Positions 8,628 through 17,556 of a stretch of DNA of 64,000 nucleotides are shown piece after piece (position 1 is the stretch's first letter; the number at the start of each line of letters is the position of its first letter). The translations under genes and the position numbers were made by a program. The notes under the pieces are model-generated. The model worked only from the letters and a program-made list of their open reading frames with translations. It ran no database searches and had not been told where the DNA came from. This DNA is from Gordonia amicalis NBRC 100051 = JCM 11271 (GTDB lineage: Bacteria > Actinomycetota > Actinomycetes > Mycobacteriales > Mycobacteriaceae): contig NZ_BANS01000009.1 of assembly GCF_000332995.1 (NCBI RefSeq), positions 1 to 64,000 on the forward strand, written 5' to 3'.

Positions 8628-9119
8628 TCAGCGGTAGTTGACGAACTGCAGGGCGATGCCGAAATCCTCGCCCTTGAGCAGCGCGATCACGGCCTGCAGG
8701 TCGTCGCGCTTCTTGCTGGAGACGCGCAGCTCGTCGCCCTGGATTTGAGCCTTGACGCCTTTCGGGCCCTCGTCACGGATCTTCTTGGAGATCTTCTTCG
8801 CGTGCTCGGAGTCGATGCCCTGGACCAGCTTTCCGCTGATCTTGAAGGTCTTGCCCGATCCGACGACCTCGCCGGCGTCGAACGCCTTCAGCGAGATGTC
8901 ACGGCGGATCAGCTTCTCCTTGAACACCTCGAGACCGGCCTGCGCGCGCTCTTCGGCGTCGGAGGTGATCACGATCGTCTCCTCGCCGGACCACTCGATA
9001 CCGGTGTTGGTACCGCGGAAGTCGTAGCGCTGCGACAGCTCCTTGGCAGCCTGGTTGAGGGCGTTGTCGACTTCCTGGCGGTCGACCTTGCTCACCACGT
9101 CGAACGATGAATCAGCCAT
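8628..9119 (-). CDS. yajQ: YajQ family nucleotide-binding protein
   Basis: 163 residues, typical for the family. Diagnostic segments include [20 protein letters not shown] at the start, [25 protein letters not shown] and a C-terminal QFVNYR. Family members bind nucleotides such as cyclic di-GMP and affect transcription or RNA-related processes; the function in actinobacteria is not settled. It is the counterpart of Rv0566c and keeps the same neighbourhood as in mycobacteria. Confidence 0.92.
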   Translation of the reverse strand: MADSSFDVVSKVDRQEVDNALNQAAKELSQRYDFRGTNTGIEWSGEETIVITSDAEERAQAGLEVFKEKLIRRDISLKAFDAGEVVGSGKTFKISGKLVQGIDSEHAKKISKKIRDEGPKGVKAQIQGDELRVSSKKRDDLQAVIALLKGEDFGIALQFVNYR

Positions 9120-9269
9120 GTCCGACAGGTTATGCCATTGCCGCCGCGGGATCGGTGACAGCCCGCAGATACCCGTCCCTGACCAGCCGGTTTGCATGCG
9201 GACGTATGGTTCGTTGTATTCTTCACCGCGTTGTTCGAACGACCGTCACGGCGGCCGTGGGAGCAGCAC

Positions 9270-9350
9270 GGCAGGTTGCCCGAGCGGCCAAAGGGAGCGG
9301 ATTGTAAATCCGTCGCGCAAGCTACATAGGTTCGAATCCTATACCTGCCA
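9270..9350 (+). tRNA. tRNA-Tyr (GTA)
   Basis: The 7-bp acceptor ggcaggt/acctgcc closes an 81-nt cloverleaf with the long variable arm typical of bacterial tRNA-Tyr. The anticodon GTA is at 9304-9306 in the loop ttgtaaa, and a standard ggttcgaatcc T-arm is present. The discriminator is A; no CCA is encoded. Confidence 0.95.
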
Positions 9351-9404
9351 CGGCGTGGTCGATGTTCACGAAAACTGCCCGACAGACGGTCTCTGACCAG
9401 CGAT

Positions 9405-9434
9405 TTGTCTAGCACGGACGTGAGTGTGTAACCT
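9405..9434 (+). promoter_or_regulatory. Candidate promoter for tRNA-Thr/tRNA-Met
   Basis: TTGTCT (9405-9410) and TAACCT (9429-9434) are 18 bp apart, a fair match to the housekeeping sigma consensus. The start of tRNA-Thr lies 35 bp downstream. Confidence 0.45.
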
Positions 9435-9468
9435 CGTTAAGGCTCTCGGACAGAAATGCCCGGGGCAC

Positions 9469-9541
9469 GCCCCCTTAGCTCAGTCGGCAGAGCGTTTCCA
9501 TGGTAAGGAAAAGGTCGACGGTTCGATTCCGTCAGGGGGCT
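9469..9541 (+). tRNA. tRNA-Thr (GGT)
   Basis: The acceptor gccccct/agggggc pairs perfectly. Anticodon GGT is at 9502-9504 in loop atggtaa, with a tttcc/ggaaa stem and a normal T-arm. It is 21 bp upstream of tRNA-Met and probably co-transcribed with it. Confidence 0.95.
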
Positions 9542-9562
9542 CGCTGGACGAGAAGTCCGCGG

Positions 9563-9636
9563 GGCGGTGTAGCTCAGCTGGTTAGAGCGCACGACTCATA
9601 ATCGTGAGGTCGAGGGATCGAGTCCCTCCACCGCTA
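9563..9636 (+). tRNA. tRNA-Met (CAT)
   Basis: 74-nt cloverleaf with acceptor ggcggtg/caccgct (one G-U pair) and anticodon CAT at 9597-9599 in loop ctcataa with stem cacga/tcgtg. The thrT-metT-rpmG order is the conserved mycobacterial arrangement, which favours elongator tRNA-Met. The acceptor is fully paired, so it is not an initiator; lysidine-modified tRNA-Ile2 is less likely. Confidence 0.92.
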
Positions 9637-9729
9637 CACATCGGGTCCGACCGGAACCGAGCGCAAGGGTCGCCAGCCCTGAGGGAACTGCCGAACCCGA
9701 CCACGTACCACCCGAAAGAAGGCAATCAA

Positions 9730-9897
9730 GTGGCCTCCTCAACAGATGTTCGCCCCAAGATCACCTTGGCCTGCGAGGTGTGCAAGCACCGTAACTACAT
9801 CACCAAGAAGAACCGCCGCAACGATCCCGATCGCCTCGAGATCAAGAAGTTCTGCCCGAACTGCGGCAAGCATCAGGCGCACAAGGAATCGCGCTAG
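9730..9897 (+). CDS. rpmG: 50S ribosomal protein L33, zinc-ribbon type
   Basis: 55 residues starting at a GTG behind an agaagg ribosome binding site: [18 protein letters not shown] and so on. Two CxxC pairs (CEVC and CPNC) mark the zinc-binding form of L33. Codons upstream in frame run into tRNA-Met and are not coding. It sits directly after thrT-metT as in M. tuberculosis (rpmG2). Confidence 0.95.
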   Translation: MASSTDVRPKITLACEVCKHRNYITKKNRRNDPDRLEIKKFCPNCGKHQAHKESR

Positions 9898-9937
9898 ACA
9901 ACGCCTGTCGGCGATTCCGGTACAAGAACCAGCACAC

Positions 9938-9974
9938 GGGCTGCCTCTGCGAAGAGGCGGCTCGTTTTGCTTGT
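9938..9974 (+). terminator. Rho-independent terminator after rpmG
   Basis: The stem gcctct/agaggc with loop gcga (9943-9958) is extended by wobble-containing outer pairs to 9938-9963 and followed by gttttgcttgtt. It lies 40 bp after the rpmG stop, separating the tRNA-rpmG transcript from hadAB. Confidence 0.7.
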
Positions 9975-10136
9975 TACCGGGTAGGGGGTCGCCCGGTCAC
10001 GAGGTGCTTCGCACAACTAAATAGACTCAATCGAGACAACACGCGCAGCGCGGCGCGGGTGGGTCGTCGACAAGCGGCCCCACGTAGTCCGGTCCGGGCC
10101 CTCCCGGATCGGTCATGCGAAGGGAGTAGTAGTCAA

Positions 10137-11234
10137 ATGTCAGACGCGAGTGGAACAGACCTCCAGGAGCGGATAGCCGAGTCGAGGAACGGCGGCGCCA
10201 AGCTCACCCCCGAGGAGATCGCCGCGCACACCCAGTCGCTTGTCGGCTTCCACTACACCGTCGACGACTACTACGAGATCGGCCGCGAAGAGGTGCGTAA
10301 GCACGCCATGGCTGTGCAGGACGCGCACCCGACCCACTGGAGTGAGAAGGGTGCCCGCGAATTCGGGCACGAGACCCTGATCGCCGCGCCCACATACGTC
10401 TCGGTCCTCGGCATCATCGCGCAGCGCAAGCTGTTCGAGGACGTGATCACCGGCTACGACATGTGGCAGATCATGCAGACCGATCAGCGCCTCGTCTACC
10501 ACCAGCCGATGAAGGTCGGGGACCGCCTGATCTGCGACGTCTCGCTCGAGTCGTTCCGTCACGTCAGCAGCCCCGAGATGATCGACCTGATGGTCACCAA
10601 GAACGTCATCTGGAACCAGCACGACGAGCCGGTCATGACCACCTGGACGTCGCTGGCCGCTCGTCCCGGCATGGACGTCGATCCCGAGCTCGAGGCCTCG
10701 CTCGACCACGTGATGATGAAGATCGACGCGATCGGGGAACCCGGGCACACCGTCGAGCCCAAGGCCGGTCGGTATGACCTGCCCGACCCGACCCAGTCGC
10801 CCGGCGCCTACGCCGCGGTGAACTTCGACACTCTCTCCGTCGGGCAGGAACTCACGCCCAAGCGGTACTTCCTCACGCGCGGCAACCTGTCCAACTACGC
10901 CGGTGTCGCCGGCGACCCGAACCCGATCCACTTCTCCGACCATGTGATCAACGCGGCCGGGATGGACGACGTCGTCGCCCACGGCATGCAGACGATGGGC
11001 CTCGGTGCCAGCTTCGTCTCCGAGTTCATCGGTGATCCGGCCGCCTTCTGCGAGTACAACGTGCGTTTCACCAGTCCGGTGTACGTCCCGGCCGACGACA
11101 GCGCCGCCGTCGACTTCACCGGCAAGGTCAAGTCCCTGGACCCGGAGACCCGGCGCGGCACGATCGCGATCACCGCGAAACAGGGCGACCGCCGGATCTT
11201 CGGCCGCGCCACGGTGGTCGTTCAGTTCAACTGA
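10137..11234 (+). CDS. Fused (3R)-hydroxyacyl-ACP dehydratase HadA-HadB
   Basis: 365 residues carrying two hotdog domains. Residues about 25-190 match HadA (FAS1-like dehydratase, with HPTHWSEKGA and HETLIAAPTYV); residues about 225-365 match HadB (MaoC-like, catalytic D and H in AGVAGDPNPIHFSD, then VVAHGMQTMGLGA). In M. tuberculosis hadA and hadB are separate genes followed by hadC; here A and B are one polypeptide and no hadC lies between it and tRNA-Trp. The enzyme dehydrates FAS-II intermediates in mycolic acid elongation. The ATG at 10137 has an aagggag ribosome binding site. Confidence 0.9.
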   Translation: MSDASGTDLQERIAESRNGGAKLTPEEIAAHTQSLVGFHYTVDDYYEIGREEVRKHAMAVQDAHPTHWSEKGAREFGHETLIAAPTYVSVLGIIAQRKLFEDVITGYDMWQIMQTDQRLVYHQPMKVGDRLICDVSLESFRHVSSPEMIDLMVTKNVIWNQHDEPVMTTWTSLAARPGMDVDPELEASLDHVMMKIDAIGEPGHTVEPKAGRYDLPDPTQSPGAYAAVNFDTLSVGQELTPKRYFLTRGNLSNYAGVAGDPNPIHFSDHVINAAGMDDVVAHGMQTMGLGASFVSEFIGDPAAFCEYNVRFTSPVYVPADDSAAVDFTGKVKSLDPETRRGTIAITAKQGDRRIFGRATVVVQFN

Positions 11235-11701
11235 CGCTTCCCGACACCGACGGGGCCGACCGAACCGCGTTCGCATGCGACATGGTTCAGGCGGTGCGAC
11301 GTGGATCGAGTCGTGCATCCGGGTCGATGTCGCGTGCGACTTCGTGTCCTCGGTTCAGGGCGTCTGGGTGTCGATCCGGCGCAGCCGGCCCGGCTTTCGA
11401 CACCCCGGGACGTGAGCGTCTTTGCAGGTCGCGGCGCGATGTCAGCCATGTCGGTGGTGGTGTCTCGGGGGCTCGCCGGGTGTCGCGGGGCCCGCGGCGT
11501 GTACGGTCGTCGAGGGAGCAGATGGAGCGCGTTTTGGGTCCACAGCCCCGGTGATCTACACTGAAGTGTCTGATTGATTCAGGCTTGCGCGCTACCCATA
11601 GGGTGGCGCGTTGGTTTTGTCGGCGATGAATCGCAGGCGCCGGTCGCGAGACCGGGATTCGATCGGATGGCAGCGGAACCACCTCGGTGGGGAAGTCGCA
11701 A
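11235..11701. other. 467-bp non-coding region upstream of tRNA-Trp
   Basis: No supported gene. Two variants of the cgcatgcgac palindrome occur (ttcgcatgcgac at 11270-11281 and gtcgcgtgcgac at 11329-11340), echoing the pair at 1633-1705. The right side contains a good promoter and the 5' leader of tRNA-Trp. In mycobacteria hadC would occupy this interval; no hadC remnant is readable. Confidence 0.6.
11534..11562 (+). promoter_or_regulatory. Candidate promoter for trpT-secE-nusG
   Basis: TTGGGT (11534-11539) and TACACT (11557-11562) are separated by 17 bp. This is the best housekeeping-type promoter in the gap; the tRNA begins about 140 bp downstream, so processing of a longer precursor is implied. 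Confidence 0.45.
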
Positions 11702-11774
<73 letters not shown>

Positions 11775-11813
11775 CCCTGGTGAAGGGCACACGTTGACGA
11801 GAGGACCGCGAAG

Positions 11814-12296
11814 TTGAGCAAGCGAGACCGGGCTGCCCGCGCCAAAGAAGCCGCCGAGGGTTCTGCGGCCGATTCGGCAGCGGCTGAGCTCGACGGTCGC
11901 GACGAGGCAACTGGCGGTGCAGCGGCCGACGAGACGTCGACCGGCGCCGCCAAGGAGCTGCGTCCGTCCGGCAAGCGCTCGGCTCGTGGACGTCGCTCGT
12001 CGACCGGTGTATCCGGAACCGACGGAGACGCCGACTCCGACACGGGGTCGTCGGTAGCCGTCAAGGAACGCAAGAAGAAGAAAAAGGCGTCTGCTGAGGA
12101 CAGTCGGAATCCGTTCGTTCGGATCTGGTTGTTCCTCACGCAGGTCGTCGCCGAGCTGAAGAAGGTCATCTGGCCGACGCGGCGCGAGATGATCACGTAC
12201 ACGATCGTCGTGCTCGTGTTCGTCATCGTGATGACCGCGTTCATCTCCGGCCTCGACCTGGCCTTTGCCAAGGGCGTCCTCTGGTTGTTCGGCTGA
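11814..12296 (+). CDS. secE: Preprotein translocase subunit SecE
   Basis: 160 residues. A long charged, low-complexity N-terminus (residues 1-95, ending in a KERKKKKKA patch) precedes the conserved SecE domain: an amphipathic helix LTQVVAELKKVIWPTRREM and one transmembrane helix, TIVVLVFVIVMTAFISGLDL. SecE clamps the SecY channel in the membrane. The TTG at 11814 is chosen because it follows gagagga and gives the usual SKRDRAAR-type start; no ATG or GTG fits better. Confidence 0.93.
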   Translation: MSKRDRAARAKEAAEGSAADSAAAELDGRDEATGGAAADETSTGAAKELRPSGKRSARGRRSSTGVSGTDGDADSDTGSSVAVKERKKKKKASAEDSRNPFVRIWLFLTQVVAELKKVIWPTRREMITYTIVVLVFVIVMTAFISGLDLAFAKGVLWLFG

Positions 12297-12363
12297 CCCA
12301 CGCGGTGGGTGGCCGGGCGAGCGGGAGCCGACCGGAGATGAACCATAAGGAGCGTGGGCTGCA

Positions 12364-13197
12364 GTGAGCACCCCGGAGAACGAACTCGCATCGACCGACG
12401 CCGTCGACGTGGCTGACACCGACGTCGACGCGGCCGTGACCGACGAGGTCGACGAGGCTGCAGTCGACGAGGCCGGTGACACCGACGTCGAGGCGGCCGC
12501 CGAGGGCGACGACGCTCCCGCGACCGACGTCGCCTCTGAGGACGCGTCCGCCGAAGAAGCGCCTGAAGAAGAGGTCGATCCGGTCGAGGAGCTGCGCAAG
12601 CAACTGCGCCGCGCGCCCGGCGACTGGTACGTGATCCACAGCTACGCCGGCTACGAGAACAAGGTCAAGGCCAACCTCGAGACCCGCGTGCAGAACCTCG
12701 ACGTCGGTGACTACATCTTCCAGGTCGAGGTCCCGACCGAAGAGGTCACCGAGATCAAGAACGGTCAGCCCAAGAAAGTCAACCGCAAGGTGCTTCCGGG
12801 CTACATCCTCGTTCGCATGGAACTCAACGACGAGTCGTGGGGCGCCGTTCGCAACACCCCGGGTGTCACCGGTTTCGTCGGGATGACCAGCAAGCCATCG
12901 CCGCTGTCTCTCAACGAGGTGCTGCAGTTCCTCATGCCGCGTGTGGAGGCCAAGAAGCCCGCCGCCAAGGGTGGGGCCGCCGAGGGCGTCGAAGCCGCAG
13001 CTGCCGCCGCGTCGAACGTCATCGAGGTCGACTTCGAGGTCGGCGAATCGGTCACCGTCATGGACGGCCCGTTCGCGACGCTGCCCGCGTCGATCAGCGA
13101 GGTCAACGCCGAGCAGCGCAAGGTCAAGGTGCTCGTGTCGATCTTCGGTCGCGAGACACCGGTCGAGCTCGGGTTCAATCAGGTCGAGAAGATCTGA
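12364..13197 (+). CDS. nusG: Transcription termination/antitermination protein NusG
   Basis: 277 residues. The first ~85 are a very acidic Asp/Ala/Val-rich extension common in actinobacterial NusG. The NGN domain begins at [19 protein letters not shown] and runs through [13 protein letters not shown] and [10 protein letters not shown]; the C-terminal KOW domain contains [11 protein letters not shown] and [19 protein letters not shown]. NusG couples RNA polymerase to Rho or ribosomes. GTG start with a strong aaggag site 12 bp upstream. It is co-oriented with secE, rplK and rplA, but separated from rplK by a repeat array. Confidence 0.95.
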   Translation: MSTPENELASTDAVDVADTDVDAAVTDEVDEAAVDEAGDTDVEAAAEGDDAPATDVASEDASAEEAPEEEVDPVEELRKQLRRAPGDWYVIHSYAGYENKVKANLETRVQNLDVGDYIFQVEVPTEEVTEIKNGQPKKVNRKVLPGYILVRMELNDESWGAVRNTPGVTGFVGMTSKPSPLSLNEVLQFLMPRVEAKKPAAKGGAAEGVEAAAAAASNVIEVDFEVGESVTVMDGPFATLPASISEVNAEQRKVKVLVSIFGRETPVELGFNQVEKI

Positions 13198-13210
13198 CCC
13201 TTCGAGGCTC

Positions 13211-13372
13211 GCTTCGCTCGCACCTCAGGGAGCGGGGAAAGCAGCTTCGCTCGCACCTCAGGGAGCGGGGAAAGCAGCTTCGCTCGCACCTCAGGGAGCG
13301 GGAAAGCAGCTTCGCTCGCACCTCAGGGAGCGGGGAAAGCAGCTTCGCTCGCACCTCAGGGAGCGGGGAGCA
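13211..13372 (+). repeat. Five-copy 33-bp tandem repeat between nusG and rplK
   Basis: Copies start at 13211, 13244, 13277, 13309 and 13342; the unit begins gcttcgctcgcacctcaggg. Four are 31-33 bp with only a G-run length change or a shortened end, so the array is nearly perfect. Each unit can form a small gctc/gagc stem. No spacers intervene. The array lies in the nusG-rplK intergenic region and would be transcribed if the two genes share an mRNA. Confidence 0.93.
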
Positions 13373-13440
13373 GGTTAAACACAAGACTTCTACGTCTCCA
13401 GCGGGCGTGGATTCGCAAGGAAACAAGCAAGGAACAGAAG

Positions 13441-13875
13441 ATGCCTCCCAAGAAGAAGAAGCTCGCCGGGATCATCAAGCTCCAGATCCAGGCAGGCCAG
13501 GCCAACCCGGCCCCGCCCGTGGGTCCGGCGCTCGGTCAGCACGGCGTGAACATCATGGAGTTCTGCAAGGCCTACAACGCGGCGACCGAGTCGCAGCGCG
13601 GCAACGTCATCCCGGTGGAGATCTTCGTGTACGAAGATCGCTCCTTCGACTTCAAGTTGAAGACCCCGCCGGCTGCGAAGCTGCTCCTGAAGGCCGCAGG
13701 TCTCCAGAAGGGCTCCGGCGAGCCCCACACCAACAAGGTCGGCAAGGTGAGCATGGACCAGGTCCGTGAGATCGCCAAGACCAAGTCCGAGGACCTGAAC
13801 GCCAACGACATCGACCAGGCCGCGAAGATCATCGCCGGTACTGCTCGGTCCATGGGCATCACGGTCGAGGGCTGA
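13441..13875 (+). CDS. rplK: 50S ribosomal protein L11
   Basis: 144 residues, full length. Recognisable segments are [20 protein letters not shown] near the start, [15 protein letters not shown], and a C-terminal [15 protein letters not shown] in the rRNA-binding domain that forms the GTPase-associated centre and thiostrepton site. ATG start behind an aaggaa site. It forms the usual rplK-rplA pair. Confidence 0.97.
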
Positions 13876-14020
13876 TCTCGATACGTCCTCGGCTAGCGCC
13901 TCGGACTACTCGATCAGCAGGACCGGCAGGTCCGCTGATCAGCAAACAGAACCCCGTGGGAGGGCCGGCTCGGCCCGCACCACACACCCCGCCGTTTCAG
14001 TGCGGAGAAGGAACAGAGCA

Positions 14021-14737
14021 ATGAGCAAGAAGAGCAAGGCCTACGCGGCCGCGGCCGAGAAGGTCGACAAGTCCAAGCTGTACAGCCCGCTGGAGGCTGT
14101 GGAGCTGGCCAAGGAAACCTCGTCGAAGAACACCGACGCGACCGTCGAGGTCGCGATCCGGCTGGGCGTCGACCCCCGTAAGGCAGACCAGATGGTTCGA
14201 GGCACCGTCAACCTGCCGCACGGCACGGGTAAGACCGCCCGCGTGATCGTGTTCGCCGCCGGCGACAAGGCCGCCGAGGCCACCGCCGCCGGTGCCGACG
14301 AGGTCGGCGCCGAGGACCTGATCGAGCGCATCCAGGGTGGTTGGCTGGACTTCGACGCCGCGATCGCCACCCCGGATCAGATGGCCAAGGTCGGCCGCAT
14401 CGCGCGTGTCCTCGGACCGCGTGGCCTGATGCCGAACCCGAAGACGGGCACCGTGACCACCGACGTCACCAAGGCCGTCAACGACATCAAGGGCGGCAAG
14501 ATCAACTTCCGCGTCGACAAGGCAGCCAACCTGCACTTCGTCATCGGCAAGGCCTCGTTCGACCCGGCCAAGCTGGCCGAGAACTACGGCGCCGCGTACG
14601 ACGAGATCATGCGTGCGAAGCCGTCGGCAGCCAAGGGCCGCTACATCAAGAAGGTCACCGTCTCCACCACCACGGGTCCGGGCATCCCGGTCGACCCGCA
14701 GGTGAGCCGCAACTTCGCCGAAGCGCCGCAGGCCTGA
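14021..14737 (+). CDS. rplA: 50S ribosomal protein L1
   Basis: 238 residues starting at the ATG behind gagaagga. Family segments include [32 protein letters not shown] and [16 protein letters not shown]1 forms the mobile L1 stalk and in many bacteria represses its own operon by binding the leader mRNA; the 145-bp rplK-rplA gap contains a hairpin around 13912-13940 that could contribute. A strong terminator follows. Confidence 0.97.
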   Translation: MSKKSKAYAAAAEKVDKSKLYSPLEAVELAKETSSKNTDATVEVAIRLGVDPRKADQMVRGTVNLPHGTGKTARVIVFAAGDKAAEATAAGADEVGAEDLIERIQGGWLDFDAAIATPDQMAKVGRIARVLGPRGLMPNPKTGTVTTDVTKAVNDIKGGKINFRVDKAANLHFVIGKASFDPAKLAENYGAAYDEIMRAKPSAAKGRYIKKVTVSTTTGPGIPVDPQVSRNFAEAPQA

Positions 14738-14772
14738 TCCGGTAGTAGGCGCTCTCGCGTAGACAGAGACCA

Positions 14773-14806
14773 CGAGGGGTCCGGCAAATCACTGCCGGGC
14801 CCCTCG
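14773..14806 (+). terminator. Rho-independent terminator after rplA
   Basis: The 14-bp arms cgaggggtccggca and tgccgggcccctcg (one G-U pair) enclose a 6-base loop and are followed by tgttctgtctcc. It is 35 bp after the rplA stop and ends about 40 bp before the next start codon. Confidence 0.85.
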
Positions 14807-14847
14807 TGTTCTGTCTCCCCGTTCTTTTCCTCGGAGGTCATTGGCTC

Positions 14848-15747
14848 GTGGTGAGAATCCCTGCCGGAACCCGTCGTCGTGGTGGTGCGGTGACCGCCGC
14901 GCTGCTGACGATGTTGCTTGTGTTCGTCGGCTGTGGTGCCGACGATGGCCGGAACGACGTCGCGGTGGGGTCGGGGACGCCGTCGAAGATCGTGTCGCTC
15001 AGTCCGACGACCACCGAGATGCTGTTCGCCGTCGGTGCGGGTGATCAGGTGGTCGCCGTCGACGACCAGTCCGACTATCCCGCCGAGGCCCCGCGTACCA
15101 CACTGTCCGGGTACACCCCGAACCTCGAGGCGATCCTCGCCTACGACCCCGATCTCGTCGTCCTGACCGACGACAACAACGACATCATCGCCGGTCTGGA
15201 CCGGGTGGGCGTCGAGGTGCTGCGGCTCCCCGCGGCGAAGAACCTCGACGAGACGTACGCACAGATCCAGCAGATCGGCGAGGCCACCGGCCACGCCGAG
15301 AAGGCCGATCAGCTCGTCGCGTCGATGCGAGACGAGATCGAGCGGACCGTCCGGACCGTCCCGCTGCGCGAGGTGCCGCTGACCTACTTCCACGAGCTCG
15401 ACGACACGTATTACACCGTCACCGACGACACCTACCTCGGCCAGATCTACGGGCTTCTCGGCCTGCGGTCGATCGCATCCGGGCAGAACGGCTATCCGCA
15501 GCTGTCGACCGAGTACATCCTGGAGAGCGATCCCGAGATCATCTTCCTGGCGGATTCCCAGTGCTGCGCGGTCACACCGGAGAAGGTCGCCGCGCGTGCC
15601 GGCTGGAGCGACCTGCGTGCCGTCGTGAACGGGCAGGTCCACGTCCTCGACGAGGACATCGCGAGCCGATGGGGTCCGCGCGTCGTCGACCTGGTCCGGG
15701 ACGTTGCCCAGATCGTTTCCGGCGTCGACGGACAACCCTCGAACTGA
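14848..15747 (+). CDS. ABC transporter substrate-binding lipoprotein, BtuF/FecB type
   Basis: 299 residues from a GTG at 14848 behind a cggagg site (GTG at 14851 is equally possible). A basic start is followed by AALLTMLLVFVGC, a lipobox-like cleavage site before Cys. The mature part is a periplasmic-binding-protein fold of the helical-backbone class: VSLSPTTTEMLFAVGAGDQVV, YTPNLEAILAYDPDLVVL and a C-terminal GWSDLRAVVNGQVHVLDED. It overlaps or abuts the permease and ATPase genes downstream. Because the last gene of this operon is a CobU fusion, a corrinoid such as cobinamide is the likeliest ligand; an iron siderophore is the alternative. Confidence 0.8.
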   Translation: MVRIPAGTRRRGGAVTAALLTMLLVFVGCGADDGRNDVAVGSGTPSKIVSLSPTTTEMLFAVGAGDQVVAVDDQSDYPAEAPRTTLSGYTPNLEAILAYDPDLVVLTDDNNDIIAGLDRVGVEVLRLPAAKNLDETYAQIQQIGEATGHAEKADQLVASMRDEIERTVRTVPLREVPLTYFHELDDTYYTVTDDTYLGQIYGLLGLRSIASGQNGYPQLSTEYILESDPEIIFLADSQCCAVTPEKVAARAGWSDLRAVVNGQVHVLDEDIASRWGPRVVDLVRDVAQIVSGVDGQPSN

Positions 15748-15748
15748 G

Positions 15749-16771
15749 ATGGTGAGCCGTCGGGTCGGGGTCATCTGCGGGGCCGTCGCGGTGCTGCTGG
15801 GCGCATGTCTGCTCGCAGTCCTCGTCGGCCCGGCCGGACTGACACCGAAGGGCGTTCTGCTCGACCTTCTCGACCGCCTCCCGCTCGTCGACGTCGAGTC
15901 CGGGCTCACCCGGCGTCAGCAGACGATCCTCTGGGAGGTGCGGATGCCGCGGGTGGCACTGGGCGCGCTGGTCGGTGCGATGCTCGCCGTCGCCGGTGCC
16001 GCCTATCAGGGCGTCTTCCGCAATCCGCTCGCCGACCCGTATCTCCTCGGCGTGTCCAGCGGCGCCGGGCTGGGCGCGACCGTCGCGATCGTCCTCGGCG
16101 GCGCGGCCGGCACGATCGGCCTGCCGCCCGCGGCGTTCGTCGGCGGCATCGTGGCCGTCGCAGCGACGTATGCGCTGGGCCGCACCGTCGGCGGTGGCCG
16201 CACCGAGGTGGTCATCATCCTCGCCGGCGTCGCGGTCGCGGCCTTCGCGAACGCCATCCAGACCTTCCTCATGCAGCAGCACGACGACACGCTGCGGCAG
16301 GTCTACAACTGGATGCTCGGGCGCCTGGCCACCGACGGCTGGTCCGAGGTCATCACCGTACTGCCGTACGTCGTCGCGTGTGTCGCCGTCATCGTGCTGT
16401 TCGGGCGCACACTCGACGTCATGGCGGTCGGCGACATCGAGGCGTCGAGTCTGGGGATCAGACCCGAACGGGCGCGACTGCTGCTCGTCTGCGTGGCGAC
16501 CCTGGGGACCGCGGCCGTGGTGTCGGTGAGCGGGTTGATCGGGTTCGTGGGCATCGTGATCCCGCATGCGGTCCGGCTTCTCGTCGGACCCGGACATCGA
16601 CTACTGCTGCCGCTGTCGTTGCTGGTGGGCGCGGCGTTCCTGGTGCTCGCGGACGTGGTCGCTCGGACGGCCATGTCGCCGTCCGAGCTGCCGATCGGTG
16701 TGGTCACCGCGGCCATCGGCGCGCCGTTCTTCCTCGTCGTCCTCCGGCGCAGCGGTCGGAGTCCGCAATGA
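15749..16771 (+). CDS. FecCD/BtuC-family ABC permease
   Basis: 340 residues with about nine or ten hydrophobic helices. Family landmarks are LPRVALGALVG-like MPRVALGALVGAML, YQGVFRNPLADPYLLGVSSGAGLGA-type sequence around residues 88-110, and SGLIGFVGIVIPHAVRLL followed by LPIGVVTAAIGAPFFLVVL at the C-terminus. Its ATG is one base after the stop codon of the binding protein and its own stop overlaps the next ATG (atga), so translation is coupled. Confidence 0.9.
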   Translation: MVSRRVGVICGAVAVLLGACLLAVLVGPAGLTPKGVLLDLLDRLPLVDVESGLTRRQQTILWEVRMPRVALGALVGAMLAVAGAAYQGVFRNPLADPYLLGVSSGAGLGATVAIVLGGAAGTIGLPPAAFVGGIVAVAATYALGRTVGGGRTEVVIILAGVAVAAFANAIQTFLMQQHDDTLRQVYNWMLGRLATDGWSEVITVLPYVVACVAVIVLFGRTLDVMAVGDIEASSLGIRPERARLLLVCVATLGTAAVVSVSGLIGFVGIVIPHAVRLLVGPGHRLLLPLSLLVGAAFLVLADVVARTAMSPSELPIGVVTAAIGAPFFLVVLRRSGRSPQ

Positions 16772-17556
16772 CCGCCTCGATCACCTGCCGTGGTGTCTGC
16801 GCATCCCGTGGGGGAGTGGAGGTCCTGCACGACGTGGACCTCGAGATCGGCTCGGGCGCCTGGGTTTCCCTGGTCGGCCCCAACGGTTCGGGCAAGACGA
16901 CGCTGCTCCACGCACTCGCCGGTCTGGTGGCCTCGACCGGACGGATCGACGTCGCGGGCGTCGACCCCGGTCGCGCCCGTCGCCGCGAGACAGCCCGCGC
17001 CGTGGCGTTGATGCCGCAGCGGCCGATCGTGCCGGAGGGCACGTCGGTGCGCGAGCTCATCGGTCTGGGCCGCACCCCGCACATCGCCCGGTTCAGTGGT
17101 GAAACCCGTTCGGACCGTGAGGTGGTCGACGACGTCATCGAGTGCCTCGACCTCCAGGAGTTCGCGAACCGGTCCGCGTCCGCGCTGTCGGGTGGTGAGC
17201 TGCAGCGGGTCGTGCTCGCGCGGGCGCTGGCCCAGCAACCGCGTGTGCTGCTCCTCGACGAACCGACCAGCGCCCTCGACATCGGCCATCAGCAGCAGGT
17301 CCTCGACCTCGTCGACTCCATGCGGCGGGCCAGCGAGCTGACCGTCATCGCCGCGATGCACGACCTGACGTCCGCGGCTCAGTACGGGCAACGACTCATG
17401 CTCCTCGACCGGGGACGCATCGTCGCCGACGGTCCGCCCGCCGAGGTGCTCACCGCCGAACGCCTGCGGGATGTCTACGCCGCGAAGGTGGAGGTGCTCG
17501 ACCGTCGTGACGGCCCGGCCGTGCTGCCGGTTCGGGATTCGGGAACATCGCGATGA
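16768..17556 (+). CDS. ABC transporter ATP-binding protein, FecE/BtuD type
   Basis: 262 residues. Walker A is GPNGSGKTT (about residues 36-44), the Q-loop MPQRPIVPEG, the signature LSGGELQR, Walker B VLLLDEPTSALD, and the switch His is in AAMHDLTSA. It starts by atga overlap with the permease and ends by atga overlap with the CobU fusion, giving a four-gene translationally coupled unit for import of a corrinoid or related metal complex. Confidence 0.9.
   Translation: MTASITCRGVCASRGGVEVLHDVDLEIGSGAWVSLVGPNGSGKTTLLHALAGLVASTGRIDVAGVDPGRARRRETARAVALMPQRPIVPEGTSVRELIGLGRTPHIARFSGETRSDREVVDDVIECLDLQEFANRSASALSGGELQRVVLARALAQQPRVLLLDEPTSALDIGHQQQVLDLVDSMRRASELTVIAAMHDLTSAAQYGQRLMLLDRGRIVADGPPAEVLTAERLRDVYAAKVEVLDRRDGPAVLPVRDSGTSR

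Noticed and set aside
9270-9636. tRNA cluster as an integration site for a mobile island
   Set aside because: No integrase gene, direct repeat of a tRNA 3' end or composition break was seen nearby, and the order matches mycobacteria.
9604-9729. N-terminal extension of rpmG
   Set aside because: The in-frame codons overlap tRNA-Met. L33 is a short protein and the GTG at 9730 has a proper ribosome binding site.
12405-12600. Possible independent small gene in the acidic 5' part of nusG
   Set aside because: The acidic extension is in frame with nusG, has its ribosome binding site at the GTG at 12364, and is a common actinobacterial feature.
13211-13372. Possible CRISPR array
   Set aside because: The copies are head-to-tail with no unique spacers and no cas genes are nearby, so it is a plain tandem repeat.
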